64,000 nucleotides of DNA from Leucobacter ruminantium (GTDB taxonomy: Bacteria; Actinomycetota; Actinomycetes; Actinomycetales; Microbacteriaceae): NCBI RefSeq assembly GCF_017565705.1, contig NZ_JAGDYL010000014.1, positions 1 through 64,000 on the forward strand, given 5' to 3'. The stretch's first letter is position 1; each line of letters starts with the position of its first letter. The translations under genes and the position numbers were made by a program. The notes below the pieces were generated by a model. That model was not told where the DNA came from and did no database searches. It was given only the letters and a program-made list of their open reading frames with translations. Shown here piece by piece: positions 1 through 8,900 of this stretch.

Positions 1-111
1 GCGCGAGATACCCATCGCGGCAGCGATATGGGATTGTTTCCAGCCCTGCTGATGACGTTGAATGATCAATCGCCTACCAGCAGGAGTCAGACGGGCGTTA
101 CGGTGGGTCAC
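1..111 (-). CDS. IS481-type transposase, N-terminal fragment cut by window edge
   Basis: Reading leftwards from a GTG at 111, 37 codons stay open to the window edge. The product opens VTHRNARLTPAGRR and runs into a helix-turn-helix (QGWKQSHIAAAMGISR), the usual start of IS481-family DDE transposases, whose HTH binds the element ends. A GGAGG ribosome site lies five bases before the start. The catalytic DDE core would lie outside the window, so activity cannot be judged. The ribosome site sits in one arm of a 13-bp inverted repeat (112-169). The element's outer end must lie between about 145 and 230; I could not fix it. The family call is confident; completeness is unknown. Confidence 0.75.
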   Translation of the reverse strand, partial: MTHRNARLTPAGRRLIIQRHQQGWKQSHIAAAMGISR

Positions 112-169
112 GAGAACCTCCGGGAATAGGTGAAGACGTTAGACATCTCCACTAAGCCCGGAGGTTCTC
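112..169. repeat. 13-bp inverted repeat over the transposase ribosome site
   Basis: Bases 112-124 (gagaacctccggg) are the exact reverse complement of 157-169, with a 32-base loop. On the transposase strand the GGAGG ribosome site is inside the downstream arm. A transcript entering from outside the element would fold and hide it, while one starting inside the loop would not. This is the logic known from other insertion sequences that block read-through translation. Confidence 0.7.
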
Positions 170-251
170 CTGTTTCACAAGCCCGTCGCTGCTACCAACC
201 TCCTGACCGGGTACAAGTAGCCCGGCGCGGCCGCTGTGGGAGAATCGGGGG

Positions 252-1016
252 ATGCCGCAGATCCCTCGCCTCATCGCCTTCGATCTCGACGACACTCTGG
301 CGCCCTCGAAGTCGCCGGTCGACCCGCGCATGCTCGCGGTGTTCGCCCGTCTTCTCGCCCGCACGAACGTCGCCGTGATCTCCGGCGGCAACTTCGAGCA
401 GTTCGAGGCGCAGCTCGTCGACCGGCTCGACGCCTTCGAGGGTGTCGACGAGACCGCGCTCGAGCGGCTGCACCTGCTGCCCACCTGCGGCACGCGCTAC
501 GAGCGTCGGGCCGGTGGCCGCTGGGAGACGGTGTACCGCGAACACCTCGATGCGGCCGAGCGCGACGCCGCGCTCGCTGCGCTGCGCGAGGAGGCCGAGC
601 GGCTCGGACTCTGGGAGACCGCGCCCTGGGGCGAGATCCTCGAGGATCGCGGCTCGCAGGTGACGTTCTCGGCGCTCGGGCAGCGGGCACCCGTCGAGGT
701 GAAGCAGGCGTGGGATCCCGACGGATCGAAGAAGAACGCGCTGCGCGCGGCCGTCGCCGAGCGCCTGCCGGGGCTCGAGGTGCGCAGCGGCGGTTCGACG
801 TCAGTCGACATCACGCGCCGCGGCATCGACAAGGCCTATGGCATGCGCAAACTCGAGGAACACACGGGCATCCCCCTCGACGACATGCTGTTCGTGGGCG
901 ACCGCCTCGATCCCGACGGCAACGACTACCCCGTGCTGGCGCTCGGCGTCACCTGCCAGGCCGTCGACGGCTGGGAGGACACCGCGGCATTCCTGGAGGA
1001 ACTGCTCGCCGATTGA
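252..1016 (+). CDS. HAD-IIB family hydrolase
   Basis: A 254-residue protein with the HAD phosphatase signature near its N terminus (FDLDDTLAPSKSP; nucleophile D11, acid D13), a motif II stretch (VISGGNF), a motif III lysine region (GSKKNALRAAV) and motif IV (FVGDRLDPDGND). The spacing between motif II and motif III leaves room for a large cap, as in the Cof/phosphomannomutase-like IIB group. Family members dephosphorylate sugar phosphates or similar metabolites in the cytosol; the substrate cannot be told from sequence. The ATG at 252 has a GGGAG ribosome site. It stands alone and converges on mqo with a 4-base gap. It could be annotated as phosphomannomutase-like, but I would not claim that activity. 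Confidence 0.85.
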   Translation: MPQIPRLIAFDLDDTLAPSKSPVDPRMLAVFARLLARTNVAVISGGNFEQFEAQLVDRLDAFEGVDETALERLHLLPTCGTRYERRAGGRWETVYREHLDAAERDAALAALREEAERLGLWETAPWGEILEDRGSQVTFSALGQRAPVEVKQAWDPDGSKKNALRAAVAERLPGLEVRSGGSTSVDITRRGIDKAYGMRKLEEHTGIPLDDMLFVGDRLDPDGNDYPVLALGVTCQAVDGWEDTAAFLEELLAD

Positions 1017-1020
1017 GCGC

Positions 1021-2511
1021 TCAGGCGTCGGTCTTCGCGTTCAGGCCGAGCACCTCCGCGGTTTCGGCCAGCGAAGCGGCCGCAGCCGCGGGGTCGCTGT
1101 TCAATCCCTCGCCGAGCGCGGGCACCTGGGCCTTGAAGACCTGCTTCCACTGGCTCTCGAACTGCTCGGGGAAGCACTTCGCGAGCACTCCGAGCATCGC
1201 GTGCACGGCGGTCGAGGCTCCGGGCGAGGCGCCGAGCAGGCCGGCGATGGATCCCTCGGCGCCGGTGATCACCTCGGTGCCGAACTGGAGGATGCCGCCC
1301 TTCTCCGGGTCATTCTTCATGACCTGCACGCGCTGACCCGCGGTGATCATCTCCCAGTCGCGGGTGCGCGCGGTCGGCATGTACTCGCGCAGCGTCTGCA
1401 TCTGCTTCTCGCGGCTCGCGAGCACCTCGCCGAGGAGGTACTTCTCGAGCGAGAACTGGGTGACGCCGACCTTGAGCATGGGGCCGAGGTTGTGCACGCG
1501 AACGGATCCCGGCAGGTCCCACCAGCTGCTCTGCTTCAGGAAGTTCGGGCTGAAGCCGGCGTAGGGGCCGAAGAGCAGGCTCTCCTTGCCGTCGACGATG
1601 CGGGTGTCGAGGTGGGGCACCGACATCGGCGGCGCGCCGACCGCGGCTTTGCCGTAGACCTTGGCGCGGTGCTGCTTCACGATCTCGGGGTTGTCGCACT
1701 TGAGGAACTTGCCGCTGATCGGGAAGCCGCCGAAGCCCTCGATCTCGGGGATGCCCGACGACTGCAGCAGCGGAAGAGCGCCGCCGCCCGCCCCGACGAA
1801 CACGAACCGGGCGTTGACGCGCCGGTGCCCGGAGCCGGAGAAGGAGGGCAGGCAGACGTCCCAGGTGCCGTCGGCGCGGCGCCGCAGCTTCTTGACCGGC
1901 GTCTCGAGGTGGAGCTTCGCGCCGCCCTCGACGAGGTGGTGGATGAGCTGACGGGTGATCGAGCCGAAGTCGACGTCGGTGCCGCTCGCGGAGCGGGTCG
2001 CCGCGACGACCTCGTCCTTCGCGCGCCGGTCGATGAGTAGCGGGGCCCACTCGGCGATCTGCGCGGGGTCGTCGCTGAACTCCATGTCGGCGAAGAGCGG
2101 CTCGTTCTTGAGGATCTCGTAGCGCCGGCGCAGGTAGTCGACGTTCGCCTCGCCGCGCACGAAGGTCATGTGCGGGGTCGGGTTGATGAACCCGGAGGGA
2201 TCGCCCAGTACGCCGTCGCGTACGAGCGCCGACCACCACTGGCGCGAGAGCTGGAACTGCTCGTTGATCTGGATGGCCTTGTCGGCGGACAGGCTGCCGT
2301 CCTTGCCCTCGGGCATGTAGTTGAGCTCGCAGAGGGCTGCGTGGCCGGTGCCCGCGTTGTTCCAGGCGTTGGAACTCTCGGTCGCGACCCGGGTCGCCGA
2401 CTCGTAGATCTCGATCGACCAGTCCGGCTGCACCTGCCTGATCAGCGTGCCGAGGGTTGCGCTCATGATGCCGCCCCCGATGAGGACGACATCGACAGTG
2501 TTGTTGCTCAC
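1021..2511 (-). CDS. mqo: malate:quinone oxidoreductase
   Basis: The product is 496 residues, the normal length for Mqo. It oxidises malate to oxaloacetate and passes electrons to the quinone pool at the inner face of the membrane, serving the TCA cycle in place of, or beside, NAD-dependent malate dehydrogenase. The N terminus has the FAD-binding motif DVVLIGGGIMSATLG, followed by family landmarks such as SSNAWNNAGTGHAALCELNY and, near the end, a GASPGAST segment. The start is a GTG at 2511 with TAGACT eight bases upstream, suggesting a short-leader or leaderless transcript. It is a single gene between a convergent HAD hydrolase and radA. Confidence 0.95.
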   Translation of the reverse strand: MSNNTVDVVLIGGGIMSATLGTLIRQVQPDWSIEIYESATRVATESSNAWNNAGTGHAALCELNYMPEGKDGSLSADKAIQINEQFQLSRQWWSALVRDGVLGDPSGFINPTPHMTFVRGEANVDYLRRRYEILKNEPLFADMEFSDDPAQIAEWAPLLIDRRAKDEVVAATRSASGTDVDFGSITRQLIHHLVEGGAKLHLETPVKKLRRRADGTWDVCLPSFSGSGHRRVNARFVFVGAGGGALPLLQSSGIPEIEGFGGFPISGKFLKCDNPEIVKQHRAKVYGKAAVGAPPMSVPHLDTRIVDGKESLLFGPYAGFSPNFLKQSSWWDLPGSVRVHNLGPMLKVGVTQFSLEKYLLGEVLASREKQMQTLREYMPTARTRDWEMITAGQRVQVMKNDPEKGGILQFGTEVITGAEGSIAGLLGASPGASTAVHAMLGVLAKCFPEQFESQWKQVFKAQVPALGEGLNSDPAAAAASLAETAEVLGLNAKTDA

Positions 2512-2519
2512 GAGGCCCT

Positions 2520-2525
2520 AGTCTA
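2520..2525 (-). promoter_or_regulatory. -10 box of mqo
   Basis: TAGACT on the minus strand, eight bases before the GTG of mqo. No Shine-Dalgarno sequence lies between, so the transcript is probably leaderless or nearly so. Confidence 0.5.
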
Positions 2526-2575
2526 CTCTCCGGATCGGGTGCGACCGCCCACCGGCCCGTCGCCGCGGCACGGCT

Positions 2576-3949
2576 CTACAGGCCCGCGTGCTTGCGCGCC
2601 TGCTGCAGCGTCTCGGCGGCCGCGTCGAGGGTGCGGACGTAACCGAGTCTGGCCGCCTCGCTGCTGCGCTGAGCACCTCCGACGACGGGCCGCACCTCGC
2701 CGGCCAGACTGATCTCTCCGAACGCCGCGAGGTCGTGCGGCAGCGGCCGGTCGGTGATGGCGGAGAGCACGGCGAGCGCGATGGCGAGGTCGGCAGCGGG
2801 CTCGGCGAGTTTCACGCCGCCGACCGTCGACACGTAGACGTCCTGGTCGTGGAGGCGCGCACCCACCCGCCGCTCGAGCACGGCGAGGATCATGGCGACC
2901 CGGGAGGGATCGACCCCGCTCGTGACGCGCCGCGGGTTCGGCGTCGCGCTCTTCGCGACGAGCGCCTGCACCTCGACGGGCAGTGCGCGCCGGCCCTCGA
3001 GCGCGACCGTGGCGCAGGTTCCGCTCACGGGCGAGGCCGCCCGGCTGAGGAAGAGGCCGCTGGGGTCGGGCACCTCGACGATGCCGCGATCCCTCATCTC
3101 GAAGCAGCCGACCTCGTCGGTCGGCCCGAAGCGGTTCTTGAGGGTGCGCAGGAAGCGCAGCGACGTCTGACGGTCGCCCTCGAAATGGCAGACGACATCG
3201 ACGAGATGCTCGAGCAGTCGCGGGCCCGCCACCGAGCCGTCCTTCGTGACGTGCCCCACGAGGATCACGGGGGTGCCGCGCCCCTTCGCCGCGCGGATCA
3301 GCGCGCCCGCCACCTCGCGCACCTGGGCGGGCCCGCCCGCCGCCCCGTCGACCTCGCCGCTCGCGAGGGTCTGCACCGAGTCGACGATCACGAGCGCGGG
3401 ATCGACGGCCTCGATGTGCCCGAGCACGGTCGCGAGGTCGGTCTCGCTCACCAGGAAGAGGTCGTCGTGGAGGGCGCCCATGCGCTCGGCGCGCATGCGC
3501 ACCTGCCCCGTCGACTCCTCGCCGCTGGCATAGAGCACACGTGATCGGCCGTCGGAACCGGGCACACGCGGTCGCCCGTCACCGCCGCTCGACCGTCCGC
3601 CCGCTGCGGCCCGGGCCGCGGCGTCGAGCAGCAGCGTCGACTTGCCGACGCCGGGCTCGCCGGAGAACAGGATCGCGGCCCCGGGCACGATCCCTCCCCC
3701 GAGCACGCGGTCGAGCTCACCGATGCCCGTCGAGCGGTGCTGCAGCGACTCGCCCTCCAACCGCGTGATCGGTCGCGCCTCCCGCCCCGCGAGCGGCGCG
3801 ACGGCCCGGGTGGTGCGGGCGAGCGAGGCGCCCTGGTGGCCCCGTTCTTCGACGGTGCCCCACTGCTGGCACTCGCCGCAGCGGCCGACCCACTTCGAGG
3901 TCTGCCACCCGCACTCGGTGCATGTGTACGCGCTGATCGTCTTCGCCAT
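2576..3949 (-). CDS. radA: DNA repair protein RadA
   Basis: This 457-residue RadA/Sms protein is a branch-migration ATPase that processes recombination intermediates. All family parts are present: an N-terminal zinc finger (C10, C13, C24, C27), a RecA-like core with Walker A GEPGVGKST at 97-105, the RadA-specific KNRFG motif at 271-275, and a C-terminal Lon-protease-like domain. An insertion of about 15 residues around 120-136 holds a short internal duplication (GDGRPRVPG / SDGRSRV) just before the RVLYASGEES strand. The ATG at 3949 has no ribosome site but a TAGGCT box exactly six bases away. That box overlaps the stop codon of the upstream HTTM gene, so radA probably has its own leaderless promoter. 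Confidence 0.96.
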   Translation of the reverse strand: MAKTISAYTCTECGWQTSKWVGRCGECQQWGTVEERGHQGASLARTTRAVAPLAGREARPITRLEGESLQHRSTGIGELDRVLGGGIVPGAAILFSGEPGVGKSTLLLDAAARAAAGGRSSGGDGRPRVPGSDGRSRVLYASGEESTGQVRMRAERMGALHDDLFLVSETDLATVLGHIEAVDPALVIVDSVQTLASGEVDGAAGGPAQVREVAGALIRAAKGRGTPVILVGHVTKDGSVAGPRLLEHLVDVVCHFEGDRQTSLRFLRTLKNRFGPTDEVGCFEMRDRGIVEVPDPSGLFLSRAASPVSGTCATVALEGRRALPVEVQALVAKSATPNPRRVTSGVDPSRVAMILAVLERRVGARLHDQDVYVSTVGGVKLAEPAADLAIALAVLSAITDRPLPHDLAAFGEISLAGEVRPVVGGAQRSSEAARLGYVRTLDAAAETLQQARKHAGL

Positions 3950-3955
3950 GCGGCG

Positions 3956-3961
3956 AGCCTA
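3956..3961 (-). promoter_or_regulatory. -10 box of radA, leaderless start
   Basis: TAGGCT on the minus strand, then six bases (CGCCGC), then ATG. The same spacing recurs before six other genes in the window. The box overlaps the TAG stop of the upstream gene. Confidence 0.6.
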
Positions 3962-5131
3962 GCCCGCACCTCCGACATCGGCGGGACGACGGACCACGGC
4001 CGCTCGCCATCTGCGCGCTATCCCGGCGCTCAACCGCTTCCAGCTGCGGTCGCGGATGAAGATCGAGTCGATCGCGATCATGGTGAGCGAGAACCACGGC
4101 AGGCCCATGAGCACGCCGATCATGATGTGGAAGCCGAGAATGCCGAACAGGGCGATGAGTCGGGTGGGGCGCGACAGCAGCGCGAGCAGGAACGCGCCCT
4201 GCAGCAGGATCGAGCCCCAGGTGCCGATCGCGACCATCGGCCCCCAGGCGGTGATGAGGTCGCTGAGCACCGGCCAGGTGCCGAAGCGCATGGTCTGCAG
4301 CGGGTCGTAGACGGCGTAGCCGGAGGCCCACGGCGCGCCCTGCGCTTTGAAGAGTCCGCCCGATCCGTAGACGAATGCGACCTGGGCCGTCAGGGCGACG
4401 AGCGCGAGGTTGTGGAGCACGGTGCCGATCTGGTTCGGCGAGGATCCCTCGGGGAACCACTCCCGCTTCGCCCGGCGCCGCGCGTCGAGCGACCACCTGG
4501 CGGCAGCGTCGGTGAAGAACATCAGGATGAGGGCGATGCGGAACATGTTGTCGCCCTGATCGCCGACCATGTCGTTCATCTCGATGAAGCCGATCCACAT
4601 CACGAAGAAGACCGGCAGCACGATGCGGAAGCGCCAGCCGAGCATGAACAGCACGGCGAGCAGCATCAGGGCGATGTAGAGGAGAGTGAAGGCGACGTCG
4701 TTCGCCGCGACCGCGTGGAAGGCGCTGAACAGCCAGATCTTCGGGAAATCGCTCACGGGCTCGGCGATCTCGCCGTTCCAGGCCGACCCGGAGCCGAAGG
4801 TGTAGAGGCGGGTGCTGAAGTTCGACGCGAGCAGGCCGATCGCGATCACGCCGAACACGATGCGCGTGACGGCGATGCCGTAGAGCGCCTTCTTGCCGTT
4901 GAAGAGCCAGCGCTCGACGAAGGCGATCGAGTCGCCGATCGTGTTCGCGAAGGCCATCCACGCCGAGGCGATGATGCTGCCGAGGAAGGCGAAGAATCCC
5001 GCGACCGGGGTGCCGGGCGCGCTCGTCGAGCTCCGGGACGCATCGGGCGCGGCGGCGTCCTCGGTCTTCGGCGCTTCGGGAGCGGCCTTCTTCGCCGCGT
5101 CCTTCTCGAGGGTCGTGCGCTGCTGGCTCAT
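3959..5131 (-). CDS. HTTM-domain membrane protein (gamma-carboxylase-like)
   Basis: A 390-residue integral membrane protein. After a charged Ala/Lys-rich cytoplasmic tail of about 45 residues come many hydrophobic helices typical of the HTTM domain, the membrane part of vitamin K-dependent gamma-glutamyl carboxylase homologues. Recognisable stretches are KKALYGIAVTRIVFGV, GSAWNGEIA and a segment with WIGFIEMNDMVGDQGDNMFR. Bacterial HTTM proteins are mostly uncharacterised, and this one lacks the long C-terminal domain of the animal enzyme. The start ATG overlaps the stop of the DUF5819 gene (ATGA at 5128-5131), so the two are translationally coupled. They follow the surface-protein gene on the same strand with a 45-base gap, which suggests a shared transcript. 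The domain call is good; the activity is unknown. Confidence 0.8.
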   Translation of the reverse strand: MSQQRTTLEKDAAKKAAPEAPKTEDAAAPDASRSSTSAPGTPVAGFFAFLGSIIASAWMAFANTIGDSIAFVERWLFNGKKALYGIAVTRIVFGVIAIGLLASNFSTRLYTFGSGSAWNGEIAEPVSDFPKIWLFSAFHAVAANDVAFTLLYIALMLLAVLFMLGWRFRIVLPVFFVMWIGFIEMNDMVGDQGDNMFRIALILMFFTDAAARWSLDARRRAKREWFPEGSSPNQIGTVLHNLALVALTAQVAFVYGSGGLFKAQGAPWASGYAVYDPLQTMRFGTWPVLSDLITAWGPMVAIGTWGSILLQGAFLLALLSRPTRLIALFGILGFHIMIGVLMGLPWFSLTMIAIDSIFIRDRSWKRLSAGIARRWRAAVVRRPADVGGAG

Positions 5132-5907
5132 CGGGTGATCCTCTCGAACTGGCCGCGGAACACGTCGGCGAAGTTGCCCTCGTTCTGCCCCTCTTCGACG
5201 ATGGGGGCGGGCCATCCCGGCAGCACGACGGTCGGTTCCGGCCGCTGCGCCTGCGGGTCGTGCCGCTGGGCGAAGGGGATGATGTTCTGGCGGCTCACAC
5301 GGAACTGCACCTTCTCGACCTCGTCGCCCCAGATGGCCCGGGCGACCTGCGTGGCGTAGGCGGTGGTGCGGTGCTCCTCGGCGAGCAGCTGCTCGATCTC
5401 GGCCGTGTTGTCGACGGCGGGCGAGGGATCGGCGTCGCCTTCCCCGGCTTCTTCGTCGGCGGCCTTCTGCGGCGTCTCGAGGGCCGCTCTGAGGCCCTCC
5501 CAGTCGTCGACGGCGAAATCGCCGCCGACGACCGTGCGCTGCAGTTCGTCGACCGAGTCGTAGGCGTCCTTGTAGCTGGAGGCGACCTCGCTCGACTGGA
5601 TGCCGGCTCGCGGCGGGAAGAGGTTGTACTGGATCATCGACAGCTCGACGTCGGTGGCGCTGACCCAGCCGGTCTCGCTGCCGTCGGCGAGGGTGGCGCG
5701 CACGTTGAAGTGGTAGTCGCCGTTGATGGGTTCGGGGGCGAAGACGCTCCACGACTGTCCGAAGAAGGGGATCATGTAGGCCGTCAGGGTGTCCTGGGAG
5801 CCCGGGACGATCTCGCGCGCGTTCTCCGAGTACGGTGCGATCCAGAGGAACGAGGCGAGCACGTGCCATGCGGTGAAGAGCGCTGCGAGCAGTGCGACGA
5901 GGCGCAC
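5128..5907 (-). CDS. DUF5819 family protein
   Basis: A 259-residue protein with one N-terminal membrane helix (LVALLAALFTAWHVLASFLWIAPY) and an exported domain containing FFGQSWSVFAPEPINGDYHF, the hallmark of DUF5819. Proteins of this family usually sit next to HTTM-domain genes, as here, and are thought to be their partner subunit; no reaction is established. The start is a GTG at 5907. It is the only usable start after the in-frame TAA at 5953-5955, which is the stop of the preceding surface-protein gene, so the two genes share a reading frame separated by that stop. The middle of the protein (around residues 140-175) is acidic and low in complexity. Confidence 0.8.
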   Translation of the reverse strand: MRLVALLAALFTAWHVLASFLWIAPYSENAREIVPGSQDTLTAYMIPFFGQSWSVFAPEPINGDYHFNVRATLADGSETGWVSATDVELSMIQYNLFPPRAGIQSSEVASSYKDAYDSVDELQRTVVGGDFAVDDWEGLRAALETPQKAADEEAGEGDADPSPAVDNTAEIEQLLAEEHRTTAYATQVARAIWGDEVEKVQFRVSRQNIIPFAQRHDPQAQRPEPTVVLPGWPAPIVEEGQNEGNFADVFRGQFERITR

Positions 5908-5952
5908 CCAGGCCTTGGGCTTGGGGCGCGGCGCGGCCCCCTCATTAGCTCC

Positions 5953-8900
5953 TTACTGAGCCGCCTTCATCGAGCGCCGCTTGGCGATCGCGAAGGTGGC
6001 GGCGCCGGCGAGCAGCAGCAGGAGAGCGGCTGCGCCGAGGCCGTTCAGTGCGGCGCCCGTCTGCGCCAGCTTCGCGCCGCTCGCGTCGGCAGCGCCCTTG
6101 GCGGCGGCCTGCGCCGACGCCTCGTTCGAAGCCGATGCGGTGGCCTTCGCCGCGGCCGAGGCCGAGGCCGAGGCCGTCGAGTCGACGTTCGCACCCTGGC
6201 GGGCAGCAGCCTCAGCGGCGGCAGAGGCGTTGGCCGTAGCCGCGGCCTTGGCCTGCGCCGACGCTGCCGCGTTGACGCTCGCCGAGTGATCGGCGCTCGC
6301 CTGCGCGGCGACGTTCGCCGCGACGTTGGCCTGCGCCGAGGTCTCCTGCGACGCGTTCGCCGAAGCGTTCTGACGCACATCCGCGCGGGCCGCGATCTGC
6401 GCCGCCGCACGCGCCGCGGCCTCTGCGTTGGCCGTGGCCTGCGCCGACTGATCCGCCGAGGCGGTCGTCGAGGCATCCGCCATCGCAGCGGTCTCGGCAG
6501 CGGCCTGAGCCGCGGCGTTGGCCTTGCTGTCGGCCTTCGCCGAGGCGGAGGCCGACGCCGACGCGTTGACATCCGCGGCTGCGAGCGACGAGGCCTGCGT
6601 CGACGCCGTCGCCTGGGCGGCGGCGGCCGACGATGCCTCGGCGTTGACGTCGGCGGCAGCCGACGCCTGGGCGTCCTGCACCGCCGAGGCCTCGGCGGTG
6701 CTGGTCGCGGCGGCGAGAGCCGACGACCCGGCGTTCTGCGACGCGGTCGCCGTTGCCTCCGCATCGACGTTCGGACGTGCGGCTGCCTCGGCGGCGGCCT
6801 GCGCGTTCTGCGTCGCGGCTGCCTCGGCTGCCGACTCGTTGTTCGCCATCGCGGCGGCGAGGGCGGCGGCGACCGCAGCGGGGTTGCTGTGGTTGTCCGC
6901 GTCGGCCGATGCCGATGCCGAAGCCGAAGCGTTGGCATTGGCCTGCACCTCAGCGGCGGCGTCGACCGCAGCGTCGGCTGAGCCGGTCGTGTGCGCGTTC
7001 GAGGCCGAGGAGGCCTCGGCGGCCGAACGAGCAGCCGAACGCGAATCGAAGGAACCGTCGGCCTCCGAATCGGCGTTGTGATCCGCTGCGGCTTCCGCCT
7101 GAGCGCTCGCGGCGGCCTGAGCCGTCGACGAGGTCTGCGCTGCGGCCTGAGCCGCGACGTTGGCGTTGGTCGTCACGTCGGCGGAGGAGTTGGCCGAAGC
7201 GTCGTCCTCCACGTCGGCGTAGGCCGCAGCCTGAGCCGCGCTCGTGGCATCGACGTCAGCAGCAGCGCTCGCGTCGCTCTCGCTCTGCGAGAACGCCGCT
7301 GCCTGAGCCGCGACCTGAGCCGCAGCCTGGTTGTCGCCGTTCGCGCGGGCCGAGGCCGAAGCCGAAGCCGAAGCGTTGGCGTTCGCGCGCACGTTCGCGG
7401 TGGCGTCCGTGGACGCGTCGTTCGACGAGGTCGCGTTCGCTGCGACGTCGGCCGACGCCTGCGAAGCCGAGCGGGCGTCGACCGTGCCCGCGACCGATGC
7501 GGCGGCGCTCGCGTCGGCGTTCGCCGTCGCGGTGCTGTCGCTGCTGGCCTGGGCGGATGCCTGCGCCGCAGCGTTCGTCGCGGTGGTCGCGTCGACCGAG
7601 GCCTGCGTCGAAGCACCGGCGCGCACGCTGGCGCGTGCAGCCGACTCGGCAGCCGCCTCCGCGTTCGGCGTCGCCGCGGCCTCGGCAGCGGTCGAGTTGT
7701 CCGCCATCGCCGCGGCCTCAGCCGCCGCCTGAGCCGCGACCTCGTTGTTGCCGTTGGCCTGAGCCGAAGCCGCCGCCGATGCGGAGGCGTTCGTGTTCAC
7801 GTCGGCCTCGGGCTGGCTGTCGACCTCGGTCTGAGCCTCCGCGGCGCGTCCGCTCTGGTCGCCCTCCGCCTCGAAGCTCAGCGCCGCGCCGTCGGTGACA
7901 TCCTCGCCCACCGTGCAAGTGACCGTGAAGTTGCCGTCGGCGTCGGCGGTGGCGGGAATGCCGCTCGCTGCGACGCAGTCGGCGGGAAGCGTCACGGTGA
8001 CGGGCTCATTGGGGGCGAAGTTGCCGCCGGTGAGCGTTACCGTTCCGCCGGCCGCGACCGGGTTCGGCGAAGCGGTCAGTGTGGCGATCGCACGCGTGAT
8101 CGTCGACTCGGCGTTCGCTTCGCGACCCGTGTCGTTGCCGGTCGCCGTGAAGGTCACGGTGCCGGGCGCCTGGGTCTCGGGGACCGGCCAGGGGTACGTG
8201 AAGGCGCCGTTGTCATCGGCGGTCACGTCGACGGTGCCGCCACCCGGAAGGGTGATGGTCACGGTCTCTCCCGAACCGAAACCGCTGCCGGTCAGCGTCA
8301 CCGTGCCGCCCTGTTCGACGGGGCTCGTCGCGGTGAGGGCGGGCGCGACCACCGTGACGGTCGCGGTACGGGTGTTCCCCGACTCGTCGGTCGCGGTGAA
8401 CGTGATGACATCGCCCGGCTGGTAGGTGTCGGGAACCTCCCAGGTCACGTTGCCGAAGGAGCCGTCGGCTCCGGTCGTCGCCGTCAGGGTCGAGGGCTCG
8501 CCGTCGATCGTGAATGTGACGTCCTCATTGGGTCCGAAGAAGGTGCCGGCCAGCGTGACGGTCTCACCCACGGCGACATGAGACGGGGTCGCCGTCAGCG
8601 CTGCGGAGGGGTTCTCGGCCTTGACCGACGAGGACGCGAGCTCGACGCGGATCGCCGCATCCCCGGTGAGGATGGCGGGCAGCACGTCGACCGCGACCGC
8701 GCGAACGGTGGCGCTTCCCGCTCCCAGATCCGCCTGAGCTGCGGGGCGGGCGCCCGGCTGGTCGGGCTGCTCGTTGAGCGTGACCGTCGCAAGCGCGTCG
8801 AGCACCTGTTTGAGGAGCGCGCCGTCGTTGCCCAGCAGGCCGTCCACCAACGGGTTCAGCAGGCTCGACAGGCTCGTGGACAGGTTGGTCACGGCAGTAT

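Noticed and set aside
3737-5359. 540-codon plus-strand frame opposite radA and the HTTM gene
   Set aside because: Antisense shadow, low-complexity Arg/Glu/Asp/His product, no start signal.
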